A stretch of DNA of 64,000 nt from CAZICM01 sp964537685 (GTDB lineage: Bacteria > Myxococcota_A > Polyangia > Polyangiales > Polyangiaceae), in NCBI GenBank assembly GCA_964537685.1, contig CAZICM010000009.1:62001-126000 (forward strand), given 5' to 3'. Position 1 is the first letter of the stretch; the number at the start of each line of letters is the position of its first letter. The translations under genes were made by a program, and so were the position numbers. Shown one piece after another: positions 17,332 through 26,221 of the stretch. The notes under the pieces were generated by a model that worked only from the letters and a program-made list of their open reading frames with translations, was not told the DNA's origin and did not search any database.

Positions 17332-18238
17332 GTCCTCCTCCTCTGGATAAAATGACCGTTTGCCCGGCCAGACGCTCCGACCATTCCTTCATCAGCGCGT
17401 CGGTATCCATGTCATCGGGATGAAAATCGCGCCGGAAGTACGCGAGCACCTGTTTGAGCGCCCATGGGCTTAGCAAACGCTGATGCCTTAGGTTATGCAG
17501 AAAACGGCCCACGCTCGATGAATTGAGATGTTCCCGATCTTTATACACAGCTTTCGCCCAATAGCTCATAAAATATCCGCCCATGACCATAGACGCCACC
17601 ACCATGCCCAGACACCGGATGGCATGGCTTCCCTCGGCATACTTAAACACATCGAAGGCCACATGCTTATGCTCCAGCTCCTCAAGCGCGTGCCAGTAGG
17701 CCAGAGCGGCCACATCGGGATGGGAGAACAGCGTCTTTCGCGTGGTCTCATCGCTTAAGACCGCCTTGGCAAAGACGACCGTGAAATGCTCGCAGGACGC
17801 CGTGATGGCCAAGGGCAGAAGCGCGGGCTTCAGGCGCAGCATGCGGGCCGTCGCCGACGCCAGGGCATTGGATACTTCGCTGGTATCGAAGCCCAGCGCA
17901 GCCATCCGCCGGTTCACCTCCCGGTGTTCGCGCGCATGCATGGCCTCCTGGCCCACAAACCCCTTTATCTGATGCAGGAGCGGAGAGCCGGCCGGAATAG
18001 CGGCTTTATTGGCCTGCACCGTCGCCACAAAAAAGTCTTCCACATTGGGGAATACCGCCGAAATGGTGGTAAGAAAATGCGTAAAGATTGGATCGCCCTC
18101 CACCAGCCATCGATCTCTCCCCAGGTTATCCAAGGGCGATTTCAGTTTTCGCACGGGAAGAGGCTGGGGCGCCCGAGCCGCGGCGGATCGATTCCACGGC
18201 TCGGACGAAAGGGGTGGGGTGGGTGCAAAGGTATTCAT
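17312..18238 (-). CDS. Predicted metal-dependent hydrolase (di-iron, ferritin-like)
   Basis: 308-residue member of the PF10118-type metal-dependent hydrolase family. Conserved Glu/His residues sit on helices: GQEAMHAREH, CEHFTVVFA and WHALEELEHKHVAFD, an arrangement resembling di-iron ferritin-like proteins. The family is uncharacterised biochemically and is often found beside lipid-metabolism genes, which fits the acyltransferase downstream. It is cytoplasmic or membrane-peripheral, with one hydrophobic stretch (GMVVASMVMGGYF). The first 35 residues are Pro/Ala-rich and may be disordered. Confidence 0.8.
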   Translation of the reverse strand: MNTFAPTPPLSSEPWNRSAAARAPQPLPVRKLKSPLDNLGRDRWLVEGDPIFTHFLTTISAVFPNVEDFFVATVQANKAAIPAGSPLLHQIKGFVGQEAMHAREHREVNRRMAALGFDTSEVSNALASATARMLRLKPALLPLAITASCEHFTVVFAKAVLSDETTRKTLFSHPDVAALAYWHALEELEHKHVAFDVFKYAEGSHAIRCLGMVVASMVMGGYFMSYWAKAVYKDREHLNSSSVGRFLHNLRHQRLLSPWALKQVLAYFRRDFHPDDMDTDALMKEWSERLAGQTVILSRGGGHEPRPA

Positions 18239-18286
18239 ACGCTCGATCTTTGAGATTAAAGGAAGTATTTCCCCCCGTATACGCTA

Positions 18287-18796
18287 CTAGGCGATCGGCT
18301 TGCCGTCGGCGATCCACTTGTTGATGAAGGTCGCCCCGTTTTTCCAGCCCTCATTAAAGCCCATCTGCAGAAAACCCTCGATGGCGCCGCCGATTCCAAA
18401 CACATTGGCTTCGGCGGTAATATCTCCCGTGCAGCGGACCGAGTTTGCCGTCAGGGGCTCTACCTTCACCGAACCACTAATTTTCACCACATCGGCATGC
18501 TGATTCGGTATCCACTTAAAGGTCCAGACATTGGTTGCCTTATCCACCCGGGTGTCCACGACCCAGCCAAAGGCAGAACCGACAAAAGACTTCATCGGCT
18601 CGGGCAAATTGGCATTCGGAGCCCCCGAGGTTTTACGGATGATCTCGCTTGCGTTTTCCGACTGCTCAAGGAGATTCACGGTTCCAAATGGAAGGCTCGC
18701 CTTATAGATCTCGTCATTGAACGTCGTGCTCTTGTACAACTGCCAATAGGTAGCGGTATTGCACGATAGCTCATGTACGACTGTAAATTTCACCAT
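18287..18796 (-). CDS. DUF2505-family protein
   Basis: 169-residue protein opening with MVKFTVVHELSC, the strand-then-helix start typical of DUF2505, and ending in an amphipathic helix (EGFLQMGFNEGWK). A START/SRPBCC-like fold that could bind a hydrophobic ligand is plausible but unproven. It has AAAGGA about 10 bases before the ATG. A second member is at 2643-3140; identity between the two looks low. It probably has its own promoter in the 395 bases upstream. Confidence 0.7.
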   Translation of the reverse strand: MVKFTVVHELSCNTATYWQLYKSTTFNDEIYKASLPFGTVNLLEQSENASEIIRKTSGAPNANLPEPMKSFVGSAFGWVVDTRVDKATNVWTFKWIPNQHADVVKISGSVKVEPLTANSVRCTGDITAEANVFGIGGAIEGFLQMGFNEGWKNGATFINKWIADGKPIA

Positions 18797-19191
18797 TGCG
18801 TCTTCATCCTTTCAAGCGAATCATCACGCCTTCACAAGAACGAGGTTTTACACGCCGCGCCCCAGAAAATAGATTCGCACCTTACAGCCTCGCACGCTTC
18901 GGTTCTTCGCGTCAATCCCTCAAAACAAGTGGAGATCATTGGGGTTTTTTTCACTTGGGCTGTCTTGGAGATTTAAGCTGTGCCCTTCTACATGCTTTGG
19001 TGATCCATTGTACAATAGGCATGAGCCCTTCTGGAACACCAAAGGTTGAATGATCCAGTTAGCATAGCGCCATTCGAGCGCCCAGGAAGCCGCCCATCCA
19101 AGTGGTCAACCGCCCACCTGAAGCTTGGGAGGCCCCTTATTCTCGTGGCTTACGCTTATACAGAAGCCCCCAAAGACCCTTCACGCGCACT
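18797..19191. other. Intergenic stretch without a recognisable gene
   Basis: 395 bases between two minus-strand genes. No open frame has a convincing start, codon pattern or family. No repeat from elsewhere in the window was found by eye. It should carry the promoter of the DUF2505 gene. Confidence 0.5.
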
Positions 19192-19896
19192 CTAGGCCGG
19201 CTTGGGCTGGGCCGGAGCCGCGTCGCTCACCCCGGACGCCTTTTGCACCTCGGCCAAATCATCAAAGATTTCAGGCATCAAATGCTCTTTGCCATTCAGC
19301 TTCAAAACACCTTCAACGATCAGCTTAGCGGCGCCATAGGTCACAAGCCACTTAGAGCGCTGCGCGGCCACCTCGGGCGTCATCTCCAGACGATCGGTAC
19401 GGCTCTTACGAACATCCGCATTGAGGGTATCCAAGGCATCGCGCAATGCTTTCAGCTCCACGACGCGGGTAGAGTATTCGGGCAATGCCTGTTCATATTT
19501 GGACAATTGATTCAGGGCATGGGTAAGAGCGGCCGCCAATTTGACGGGGCGGCGTCTTAATGTGGTAGTCAGTGAAACGCCCTGGAGCAGATCCTCGGCC
19601 ATGGCATCGCCATTGGGATAAGACTCGACATAATGAATAAGGCGGCGCAGTCCATCCTGGGCATGACTTACGGCCGAGGGTTGTCCCTGGGCGCTTTTGT
19701 AGGTGACGACGGCGATATCGCCTGCTTTTTCGAGGACGGCCTGCATCGCATCGGTTTCGTGTTTTAGGCGCAGGGAGATGGTATTGACCACGGGATCGAA
19801 GTCGGCATCGAGGCCAAGAACCAGCCTTTTGATTTGCCCAAGGGCGAAGCGGCCATAGGTGAGGGGCTCGTATTTATCGATATAGGTATCGCTCAT
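19192..19896 (-). CDS. Hypothetical helical protein
   Basis: 234-residue protein, probably all-helical, with no signal peptide and no cysteines. The C-terminal third (RSKWLVTYGAAKLIVEGVLK, then PEIFDDL) has the R-x2-W-x4-Y helix and acidic end seen in other uncharacterised myxobacterial proteins. I used the ATG at 19896; the same frame stays open upstream to 20166, through a 38-base repeat, but that extension has low coding character. Function unknown. Confidence 0.6.
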   Translation of the reverse strand: MSDTYIDKYEPLTYGRFALGQIKRLVLGLDADFDPVVNTISLRLKHETDAMQAVLEKAGDIAVVTYKSAQGQPSAVSHAQDGLRRLIHYVESYPNGDAMAEDLLQGVSLTTTLRRRPVKLAAALTHALNQLSKYEQALPEYSTRVVELKALRDALDTLNADVRKSRTDRLEMTPEVAAQRSKWLVTYGAAKLIVEGVLKLNGKEHLMPEIFDDLAEVQKASGVSDAAPAQPKPA

Positions 19897-19958
19897 GAGG
19901 TTGATGATACACGAACGCGTATCGGGTGTGGTGGGGTTTTTTGAAGGCGCTGGCTTAG

Positions 19959-19996
19959 GTTTTGCGCCGTCCGTGCGCCCGCCCTCTTGAGCCTGC
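19959..19996. repeat. 38-bp perfect dispersed repeat (with 9865-9902)
   Basis: Identical to 9865-9902 inside neprosin copy A, same orientation. In both places the minus-strand frame reads QAQEGGRTDGAK. Here it lies 63 bases upstream of the hypothetical gene at 19192-19896. Confidence 0.9.
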
Positions 19997-20124
19997 TTGG
20001 GGAGCCTATGGGTGGTCTGGACATTGAAGCGTAGATTGGGGATGACCACCGACATCATGCGCTGCGCCGTAAATTTATGAGATGGAGTCTGGGCATGCTT
20101 CTCCATTTGTGATGTGCTCCCCTC

Positions 20125-20396
20125 ATGGAGGCCGCAAATCCATACCTCACTACCATCAAAAAGCACCGGAATATCGGGCTCAATCTACATAAAATCTTGC
20201 CAACAAGCCTCTGCGCTATGCTGTCGATTCTCCTGCTTCCCACACTGGCCTCTGCGGCTGAACTCAGCGGCGATCTCGGCGTGCAACTATACGGTTGGAG
20301 AATGCTATCCCCGGGGAGAAGGTGCAGGCCATGGTAGCGAAGGCGTGGGTTCAGGCGGCGGCCAAGGTTTGGCCCACCGATCTCATGAACCCATGA
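20125..20396 (+). pseudogene. Possible frameshifted remnant of a small exported protein
   Basis: One frame reads a signal-peptide-like segment from an ATG at 20218 (LSILLLPTLASAAELSGDLG) and soon stops. Another frame, open from 20262 and ending in a TGA that overlaps the ATG of the next gene, reads coding-like residues (ENAIPGEKVQAMVAKAWVQ). Joining them needs a shift near 20290. The remnant is only about 60 codons, so part may be deleted. Confidence 0.3.
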
Positions 20397-21424
20397 AGCA
20401 CGACCTCTCCGAACTTCTGGCCATCATCCACCACCATTATCCCCATGGAACGGGGGCTACTCCGCATAAACAAAGTCAAGAGCAGACCCGCTTTATCGCC
20501 GCCCGGCAAAGAGAGGCGCTCGATAAACGCTGGCCCGCGCTGCTCGCGCGTATTTCGGAACGCTCTCCCGGCCGGCTCACCAACCAATGCTTGAATATTG
20601 CGGCGGGTTCTTCCGATGCTTGTTATTCATTCACCATCGCTTCTCCCCATGCCGGACAGAACAGGCCCTTGTGGTTTAGCATAAGTTTTTTGGCGCCTTA
20701 TTATGCCGTCTACGGCTTGCGGTGGATAGAAACGGCGGCGCGTATCGAGGGTTTGAATACCACCGTGCATGGAGTGCAGTTTTATATTCCACAAGGCGCG
20801 CTTGGTTCCGAATTTATCTCCAGCCTGGACGGCGAGACGATGAAGAGCGCTATTCTGCGGCGGGAAGTGATTGACTTCGATCTGTCCGCCGATGAGCAGC
20901 TCTATGCGGCACCCATGATGGGCGATATCGAAGCAATCTTTGGCTATGAACGCATGCCCCCCAATATTGGGGCTGTTCTCGTGCCGGATGTGACAACGGC
21001 GCTGCGGCTTGGCGGGGAAGCCAGGCTCTTTGATTGTCTGTTTACGGATAGGCATGCATGGGAGAATTCCGTGGGGTCCCCGGAGACCGTTCGCTTGGAT
21101 ATCGAAGCGGATCGCTTGCCTGAAGCTGTGTTCAAGGGGCTCACGGTGCTCGCGGCTTTCTATACGATAGGGCTTGCGCTGGCTCCGCCTGAACTTCAAC
21201 ATGCCTATTTTAGAGCATCGGCGGATGGTGTGCTGCGCAAGGAGGAGATGCTGCAAGCCCTTGACAGGATGCGTGCGACGTCGGAATCCCCGGAGGCGCT
21301 CGAAGCCGTGAAGGCCGGGCGCGAGCTTAGGGCGTTGCTGATGGGGTGGAATGGTGAAGGCGGGCCGCCGGATGGGATGCTTGGATGGGCCAAGGGGTGG
21401 CTCAAGAACAATACGCGCTCCTAG
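20393..21424 (+). CDS. Hypothetical protein
   Basis: 343-residue protein that I do not recognise. It has no signal peptide in this frame, a histidine cluster near the N-terminus (IIHHHYPHGTG), a middle with alternating strands (FSISFLAPYYAVYGLRW) and a C-terminal helical region with a hydrophobic patch (VLAAFYTIGLALAPPEL). The ATG at 20393 overlaps the TGA of the upstream remnant, suggesting original translational coupling; the frame continues upstream to 20114 but that part has poor coding character. GC-typical codon use suggests a genuine gene. Confidence 0.6.
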   Translation: MKHDLSELLAIIHHHYPHGTGATPHKQSQEQTRFIAARQREALDKRWPALLARISERSPGRLTNQCLNIAAGSSDACYSFTIASPHAGQNRPLWFSISFLAPYYAVYGLRWIETAARIEGLNTTVHGVQFYIPQGALGSEFISSLDGETMKSAILRREVIDFDLSADEQLYAAPMMGDIEAIFGYERMPPNIGAVLVPDVTTALRLGGEARLFDCLFTDRHAWENSVGSPETVRLDIEADRLPEAVFKGLTVLAAFYTIGLALAPPELQHAYFRASADGVLRKEEMLQALDRMRATSESPEALEAVKAGRELRALLMGWNGEGGPPDGMLGWAKGWLKNNTRS

Positions 21425-21539
21425 TTTTCTAAAGTCGGCGCACCTTATCCCACCTTTTTTTGCTCTAAGTGCTCTCTGTGAACAGGAACGGGAACCGAAT
21501 CCAAACCCGGCTGTCGCTGCATGAGCGGAGGACAAGACC

Positions 21540-22085
21540 ATGCAGTGGCGGGTTATTTTAGCGAATGCGGTTGTGTTTTCGGCGATGGGTGCCATGGCGC
21601 TGTCGGGTACCCGAAAAGACACGGCTCAAGTTCTACCGGCCTTGTCCGCCAATACCGAAATCAGTGTGGCCGATCTGTCTGGGTTGGAACGGGATGTGGC
21701 GAAATATCCCTCCACCCAGAATGTGGGTGCGCTGGCTACGGCTTATCTCGAGCGCAATCAGCCCGGGCTTGCTTCGGCGGTCTTGGAAAATGCACCCAAA
21801 GCCATTCAGCAATCCCCTGAGATCGCTTATTTGTCGGCCCGTTCTTCTTTCTTGCGAGGCAAGGTGAGTCAGGCCCTGGCCGCCGCCGAACAGGTGAAAC
21901 TCGCCTGCGGCGACGCGGAACAACAGCGCTGCCCCGCTTGGCTTGTCGCAAAAACGGAGCGCCAGTTGGCCTTTTTCCGCGAAATGAACGCGCTCGGTAT
22001 TGAAAACCCCTACGAAAACCCCGAATTGACCCGGGCCGCCTATGAACGCAGCAGCCATGAACTCAGGACGGTGGCGATGCGCTAA
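21540..22085 (+). CDS. Exported TPR-like protein
   Basis: 181-residue protein with an N-terminal signal or anchor (VILANAVVFSAMGAMALSG) and a TPR-like helical repeat body: LATAYLERNQPGLASAVLE, then IAYLSARSSFLRGKVSQAL. Two cysteines (ACGDAEQQRC) may form a disulphide. TPR domains act as protein-binding scaffolds; nothing shows the partner. GCGGAGGA lies 8 bases before the ATG. It is followed by 213 bases with an A/T-rich inverted run near 22140-22160 that could end transcription. Confidence 0.65.
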   Translation: MQWRVILANAVVFSAMGAMALSGTRKDTAQVLPALSANTEISVADLSGLERDVAKYPSTQNVGALATAYLERNQPGLASAVLENAPKAIQQSPEIAYLSARSSFLRGKVSQALAAAEQVKLACGDAEQQRCPAWLVAKTERQLAFFREMNALGIENPYENPELTRAAYERSSHELRTVAMR

Positions 22086-22298
22086 AGATATCCATCCTAT
22101 CGAATTGGAGCCTCGAGAGCCCGCCCGCCCGCCCAATTGAAAAAATTTTAAAAATTTTTAAACGCCACCCAAGAAAACAAATAGGCACAACGTCGAATGG
22201 GACGCCGTAACACCTGACCTAGTCTTGGATCTTTCGCCGCCCGGGGCGACGGTTGGGTTGAAACTCCTGTATCCTCGCCCAGAGAGGGTCAGAATCGC

Positions 22299-23222
22299 GT
22301 GGAACCGCCGCCTCTTCACCGCCTTTTGGTTTCAGCTTCCGCGATTCGCGCGGCGCGTAAAGCCGCGCACGCCGTAATTGCGACGGGCTTTCTCACAGCC
22401 TCCGCGGGATGCGCAGAAAGCTCGGGCAAAAAATCCGCAATGCCCAGTGCCGCAACGCCAGCCGCTAAACAGGCGCTGGAGGAGCGGCCTTTTGTGTTTC
22501 AGCCTCCGATTACGCTGACGAGCGATCAAGAGGCGAAAGATGATGGCATCGTGCGCGTGCTCAGCGATGTGACGTGCACAGGTACGCTGATCGCTGAAGA
22601 TCTTGTGCTGACGGCGCATCACTGCGTCGCCGAGCGCGATGAACAAGGCCGCCCCACAGGCCGCGATTTAGAGCCGGGTGCCATCGAGATTGAGCTCGGC
22701 GGTGATTATTTGTCGTGGGGCGAAGTGAAGGTGCGCGCCATTGTGTCGCCCGATTGCGGTTATCGCTCAGGCCATGGTGACATCGCTATTTTGGTTTTGA
22801 AGCGAAAGCTGATTGGTGTGGCGACGCTCACGCCGAGGCTTGAATCAGCGCCTGAAAGCAATGGAATTGGGCGCGTCGGCGAAGGTATTACGCCTGTCGG
22901 CTTTGGCCGCTGTCCGATGTCTCACGATGCCATTCACCGGGTGCGCCGCCCTGGAGGCGCGATCGAACGATTGGGCAGCGCCGACTTTTTGGCCGATGCG
23001 TCTATCTGTCCCGGTGATTCCGGCGGGCCCGCGTTGAGCGATAAAACAGGCGAAGTGATCGGGGTTATTTCCTCCAGCATGATGGATGGAGATGAAGCGA
23101 CGACGGCGCCTTCATTCTTTACGCGCATCGATATTTGGCGGCCCTTATTTGCGGCTGCGCAGTCGATTGCCGATGGCGCAAGCTCCGCGGAGCTGCCTCC
23201 CTACCGAAGCTGCAAGCCCTAA
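22299..23222 (+). CDS. Trypsin-like serine protease lipoprotein (S1)
   Basis: 307 residues. After an unusually long, positively charged N-terminus comes a hydrophobic segment and lipobox (TASAGC), so the enzyme should be lipid-anchored outside the cytoplasm. The S1 triad is complete: TAHHC (His), GHGDIAIL (Asp) and CPGDSGGP (Ser), with paired cysteines beside the His and Ser. The GTG at 22299 follows AGAGAGG; later starts would cut the signal. It precedes the signal-peptidase-like gene by 46 bases. Target proteins unknown. Confidence 0.85.
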   Translation: MEPPPLHRLLVSASAIRAARKAAHAVIATGFLTASAGCAESSGKKSAMPSAATPAAKQALEERPFVFQPPITLTSDQEAKDDGIVRVLSDVTCTGTLIAEDLVLTAHHCVAERDEQGRPTGRDLEPGAIEIELGGDYLSWGEVKVRAIVSPDCGYRSGHGDIAILVLKRKLIGVATLTPRLESAPESNGIGRVGEGITPVGFGRCPMSHDAIHRVRRPGGAIERLGSADFLADASICPGDSGGPALSDKTGEVIGVISSSMMDGDEATTAPSFFTRIDIWRPLFAAAQSIADGASSAELPPYRSCKP

Positions 23223-23268
23223 TTCTAAAGCCGCATTTCCCGCACATTTTCAGATACCTTTTTCGTTT

Positions 23269-23916
23269 ATGGACAGGTTTACCAAGGGCCTTCTGTGGAC
23301 GATTGGCATCTTGGCGGTCGTCGCCGTCGCATTGCGCTTGTGGGTCTTCAAGGTGTGGACAATCCCTGATGATCCGCAGCTCGCCGCATCGATCGCGCCG
23401 ACGCTCCGGGCAGGCGATGTCGTGCTTGTGCTCACGCGGGGTGAAATGGGCTTTGGCGATCTCGTTCGCTGTGCTCATCCAGAAGCCGAGGAACCAGGCC
23501 AATTTGTGATCGGCCGCGTTGTGGGTACCCAGGCGGATGTTGTCGAAACGGATGGCCCAAAGCTTATCGTGAACAACAAGCGAATCGATGCGAGCACGGC
23601 CTGCAAAGAGAAAACATTTAGCGTCGAACATCCAACGTCGGGTTCGCCCGTCGAGCTGAAATGCGATGTGGTCGAGATGGCCGGCGGATGGCATTACCGC
23701 GGCAAGAGCGATAAAAAATCGATGTTTCAGTCGAAGACCAAAACCGAAGTCGGCGCCGATATGTTCTTTGTGCTCAGCGATAACCGCGAGTTTCCTTATG
23801 ACTCGCGCAACTATGGAGCCGTCGCTAAAAGCACCTGCAAAGAGCGTATTTTTTATCGCTTGTGGAGCAAAGAGGGCTGGAGCGATGACAAGGCCCGCAT
23901 GACCTACATCCACTAG
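23269..23916 (+). CDS. Signal peptidase I-like protein, catalytic lysine replaced
   Basis: 215-residue protein with one N-terminal membrane anchor (LLWTIGILAVVAVALRLWVF) and an external S26 domain. Recognisable boxes: SIAPTLRAGDVVLV (serine box, normally SM-PTL), VIGRVVG (lysine box, normally IKRVVG) and LSDNREFPYDSRNYG (GDN-x-DSR box). The general-base Lys is glycine here, while the serine remains. A true type I signal peptidase should need that lysine, so this may be inactive, use another base, or have a different role. The ATG at 23269 gives the correct short cytoplasmic tail. The usual cleavage of secreted proteins is presumably done by another LepB elsewhere. Confidence 0.7.
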   Translation: MDRFTKGLLWTIGILAVVAVALRLWVFKVWTIPDDPQLAASIAPTLRAGDVVLVLTRGEMGFGDLVRCAHPEAEEPGQFVIGRVVGTQADVVETDGPKLIVNNKRIDASTACKEKTFSVEHPTSGSPVELKCDVVEMAGGWHYRGKSDKKSMFQSKTKTEVGADMFFVLSDNREFPYDSRNYGAVAKSTCKERIFYRLWSKEGWSDDKARMTYIH

Positions 23917-23918
23917 CT

Positions 23919-24359
23919 CTATTGGCTTGGGCCGCTTTCAACGGGCTTCATTTCCCGCGCGCTGATCCCCACCCGCACAACCTTCCACGCCCCTTGAATC
24001 TGCGACAGCTCTACATCCGCGTCGCGCACCGTTTCCGCATCCCCCACCCGCACAATCACCTCATAAGGAAAACGAATGCGATGATCGCGCTTGCTCGCCT
24101 CGCCCCGGCGCACACTCACGCTTTCGCGAGCATCGGCCACCGTGTATCCTGACTTGCGCACTTCCGCGACATCGGCCAGCTCTTTATCCAGCATGGCGGT
24201 CGCGCCAAGAGCCGTGTATTCCTTGGCCTTTTCCTGGTTCATTTCACTGAAATAAGCCTGGGCAAAGGCATCGGCGACCCGCTCCGGCGAGCCGTCTTCC
24301 GAACAGCCGGCCCACGTAGCGGATACAGCACAAAGCAACGCTATCCACATCCCGCGCAC
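23919..24359 (-). CDS. Small lipoprotein of unknown function
   Basis: 146 residues with a signal ending in the lipobox TWAGC, then a compact mixed alpha/beta domain: a helix (ERVADAFAQAYFSEMNQEKA) followed by strands ending in GAWKVVRVGISAREM. This layout resembles NTF2-like or DUF4878-type lipoproteins, but I cannot assign a family with confidence. The gene converges on the signal-peptidase-like gene with only 2 bases between stops, and diverges from the FHA gene with 10 bases between starts. Confidence 0.65.
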   Translation of the reverse strand: MRGMWIALLCAVSATWAGCSEDGSPERVADAFAQAYFSEMNQEKAKEYTALGATAMLDKELADVAEVRKSGYTVADARESVSVRRGEASKRDHRIRFPYEVIVRVGDAETVRDADVELSQIQGAWKVVRVGISAREMKPVESGPSQ

Positions 24360-24369
24360 GCCAGAGAGC

Positions 24370-25512
24370 TTGACCGGTCTTGGGCCGGGCGTCTACAACG
24401 GTGCTCCGCACCGAGAAATTGAGGGGAGTTTGGCTACCGAAAACCACGACATCGGCATTGTCTGTGGACATTGCGATACGTGGAGCCGTATGGGCACCGC
24501 GCGATGCCCCGTTTGTTCGAACGACTTGGCGCTGTTTACACCGCCCAGGAAGCCGTCGGCGCCGCGTATGTTTGCCGTTCAGCCGCCCGCTGTGCCGCCG
24601 CCTCCCAAAGATGTGGTGCCCATCCGGACAACGACTTCACCTCATCAGTCCGCGGTTTCACCCGTTCTTAAAAGTGCAGCAGCGGGGGGAGCGCGAAGTG
24701 AATTTGCCGACCTTTCGCAGGAGGAACTCATGGAGCAAGCCCGAAATTTTGTATGCCGTTCCTGCTCGAGCGCCGTGCCCACCGGCCATAAGTTTTGCGG
24801 GCGCTGCGGTACGGGCGTACCCCCCGAGATTCTGAATGCGCAGACGCTGTTTTTTGGCGATATGCAGAATCCGGCGAAGGCCAAGCTGATTTTAATCCGC
24901 GGCGAAGGCATGGATGGCCTGTCGTTTCATTTGAAGGCGGAGCAGCACATTGTTGGGCGCAATGGGCAGTTGGTGTTTCCGGACGATCCATTTGTGTCGC
25001 CGCGCCATGCGAATTTTTTCTATCGCGAGGGCAAGCTGGTGGTGCGCGATGAGGGTTCGTTAAACGGCGTTTATATCCGGGTGCGCGGTACGGTGGAGAT
25101 TTCCCCGGGCGATACATTTTTGGCGGGCGAGCAGCTCTTTAGGCTGGAAGCGACGCCGCGCGCGACCGATGGCCAAGATCCCGATGGAACGTATTTCTAC
25201 TCGTCGCCCAAGCATCCGAGCCCCTTTAGGCTGGTTCAGGTGCTTCAAGGGGGAGCGATGGGCATGACGGTCTGCGCCCGCGGCGGATCGCTTCAAATTG
25301 GCCGGGAAGGCGGCGATTTAAACTTCCCTGTCGATCTGTATATGTCGAGCTCGCATTGCCGTTTGGAAGAGCAAAGCGGCAAGTTTTTCCTTACCGATCT
25401 GAATAGCCGCAATGGCACGTATGTGCGCATCAAGAACGAGCGCGAGCTGTCGCACGGCGATTATTTGTTTATCGGCCGCAAGCTTCTGCGCGTCGAGCTC
25501 AACACCAACTAG
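24370..25512 (+). CDS. Zinc-ribbon protein with two FHA domains
   Basis: 380 residues from a TTG start; a TTG at 24430 is also possible. A zinc ribbon (CGHC near 32-35 with CPVC near 46-49) is followed by a Pro-rich linker, a second ribbon (CRSC and CGRC near 130-148), FHA domain 1 around 180-255 (VGRNG, SPRHA, LNGVYIR) and FHA domain 2 around 300-378 (IGREG, SSSHC, SRNGTYVRI). FHA domains bind phosphothreonine, so this is likely an adaptor downstream of Ser/Thr kinases, which myxobacteria have in large numbers; no kinase is adjacent. Both FHA domains keep the core Arg, Ser and Asn residues. Cytoplasmic. Confidence 0.85.
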   Translation: MTGLGPGVYNGAPHREIEGSLATENHDIGIVCGHCDTWSRMGTARCPVCSNDLALFTPPRKPSAPRMFAVQPPAVPPPPKDVVPIRTTTSPHQSAVSPVLKSAAAGGARSEFADLSQEELMEQARNFVCRSCSSAVPTGHKFCGRCGTGVPPEILNAQTLFFGDMQNPAKAKLILIRGEGMDGLSFHLKAEQHIVGRNGQLVFPDDPFVSPRHANFFYREGKLVVRDEGSLNGVYIRVRGTVEISPGDTFLAGEQLFRLEATPRATDGQDPDGTYFYSSPKHPSPFRLVQVLQGGAMGMTVCARGGSLQIGREGGDLNFPVDLYMSSSHCRLEEQSGKFFLTDLNSRNGTYVRIKNERELSHGDYLFIGRKLLRVELNTN

Positions 25513-25514
25513 AT

Positions 25515-26213
25515 TCAATCCCGCTTGCGTTTTCGGGCGCCGTTTTTCTTTGGTGCTTTGGGGGCGGGCTCTTCGGTATCGGGCGCCGCGTCGGAAAACA
25601 CGGCCAGCTTTACCGCCTCCAGCACCGCAACCGGCACGCGCGAAACCAGCGCCTCCAAATCCACAGGCCCTTCGATCAGCGGCAAATAGCGGTTCATCAG
25701 CTCGCCGAAGAGCGTGTACTTGCGATGCAGGTCTTCCAGGCGTGTGCGCAGCGCATCCGCATCCGGACCCTGAGCATCGCCAAGCAGCGACAGGGAACGC
25801 TGCGAAAGCGTTTGCTTGTCCCGCACCACGCGCCGCAATCGGCTTAAATAGGCGCCGATAATCACATCGGGATACTTGCCCCGCAGCGCGAATGAATCAT
25901 GCCGCGCCCCGCTTTGCCTGCGCCGCTCGATAATTCCCGCGCCTTCCAATCCCCGGAGATTGGCGAAGATATTGCTCTTGGAGCGGCCAAGCTCTTCGCT
26001 CAAGTCATCCATCGATCGCGGTGCATCCGCCAAATACAGCGCCGCGACGACTTGCCCTCCAAGCCGTGTGACACCCGGAAACGAAGCCGCGATTTCCGCG
26101 CCGACACCTTCAAGCAGCGTCTTTCGCGCCTGAGCAACGCGCTCTTCTGCATCACCTGTCTTCGCGCTGGGACGGTTCGATCGGGAACGGGGCTTCTTTT
26201 CTCGGATGGCCAT
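25515..26213 (-). CDS. GbsR/MarR-type transcriptional regulator
   Basis: 232 residues with a basic N-terminus, then a winged helix-turn-helix (PRSMDDLSEELGRSKSNIFA, with wing ERRRQSGARHDSF), a helical dimerisation region and a basic C-terminal tail. The HTH resembles GbsR-type regulators, which control osmoprotectant or envelope genes in other bacteria. Its target here is not visible; the downstream and upstream neighbours (FHA protein, thioredoxin-like protein) are candidates only by position. It starts 8 bases after the stop of the thioredoxin-like gene, so the two likely share a transcript. Confidence 0.75.
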   Translation of the reverse strand: MAIREKKPRSRSNRPSAKTGDAEERVAQARKTLLEGVGAEIAASFPGVTRLGGQVVAALYLADAPRSMDDLSEELGRSKSNIFANLRGLEGAGIIERRRQSGARHDSFALRGKYPDVIIGAYLSRLRRVVRDKQTLSQRSLSLLGDAQGPDADALRTRLEDLHRKYTLFGELMNRYLPLIEGPVDLEALVSRVPVAVLEAVKLAVFSDAAPDTEEPAPKAPKKNGARKRKRD

Positions 26214-26221
26214 AGAAGGTT

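Noticed and set aside
20627..21622. 331-codon minus-strand ORF
   Set aside because: Antisense to the 20393 gene, Arg/His-rich, no start context; judged a shadow.
22110..22170. Rho-independent terminator after the TPR gene
   Set aside because: An A/T-rich inverted run exists but there is no GC-rich stem, so it does not meet the usual pattern.
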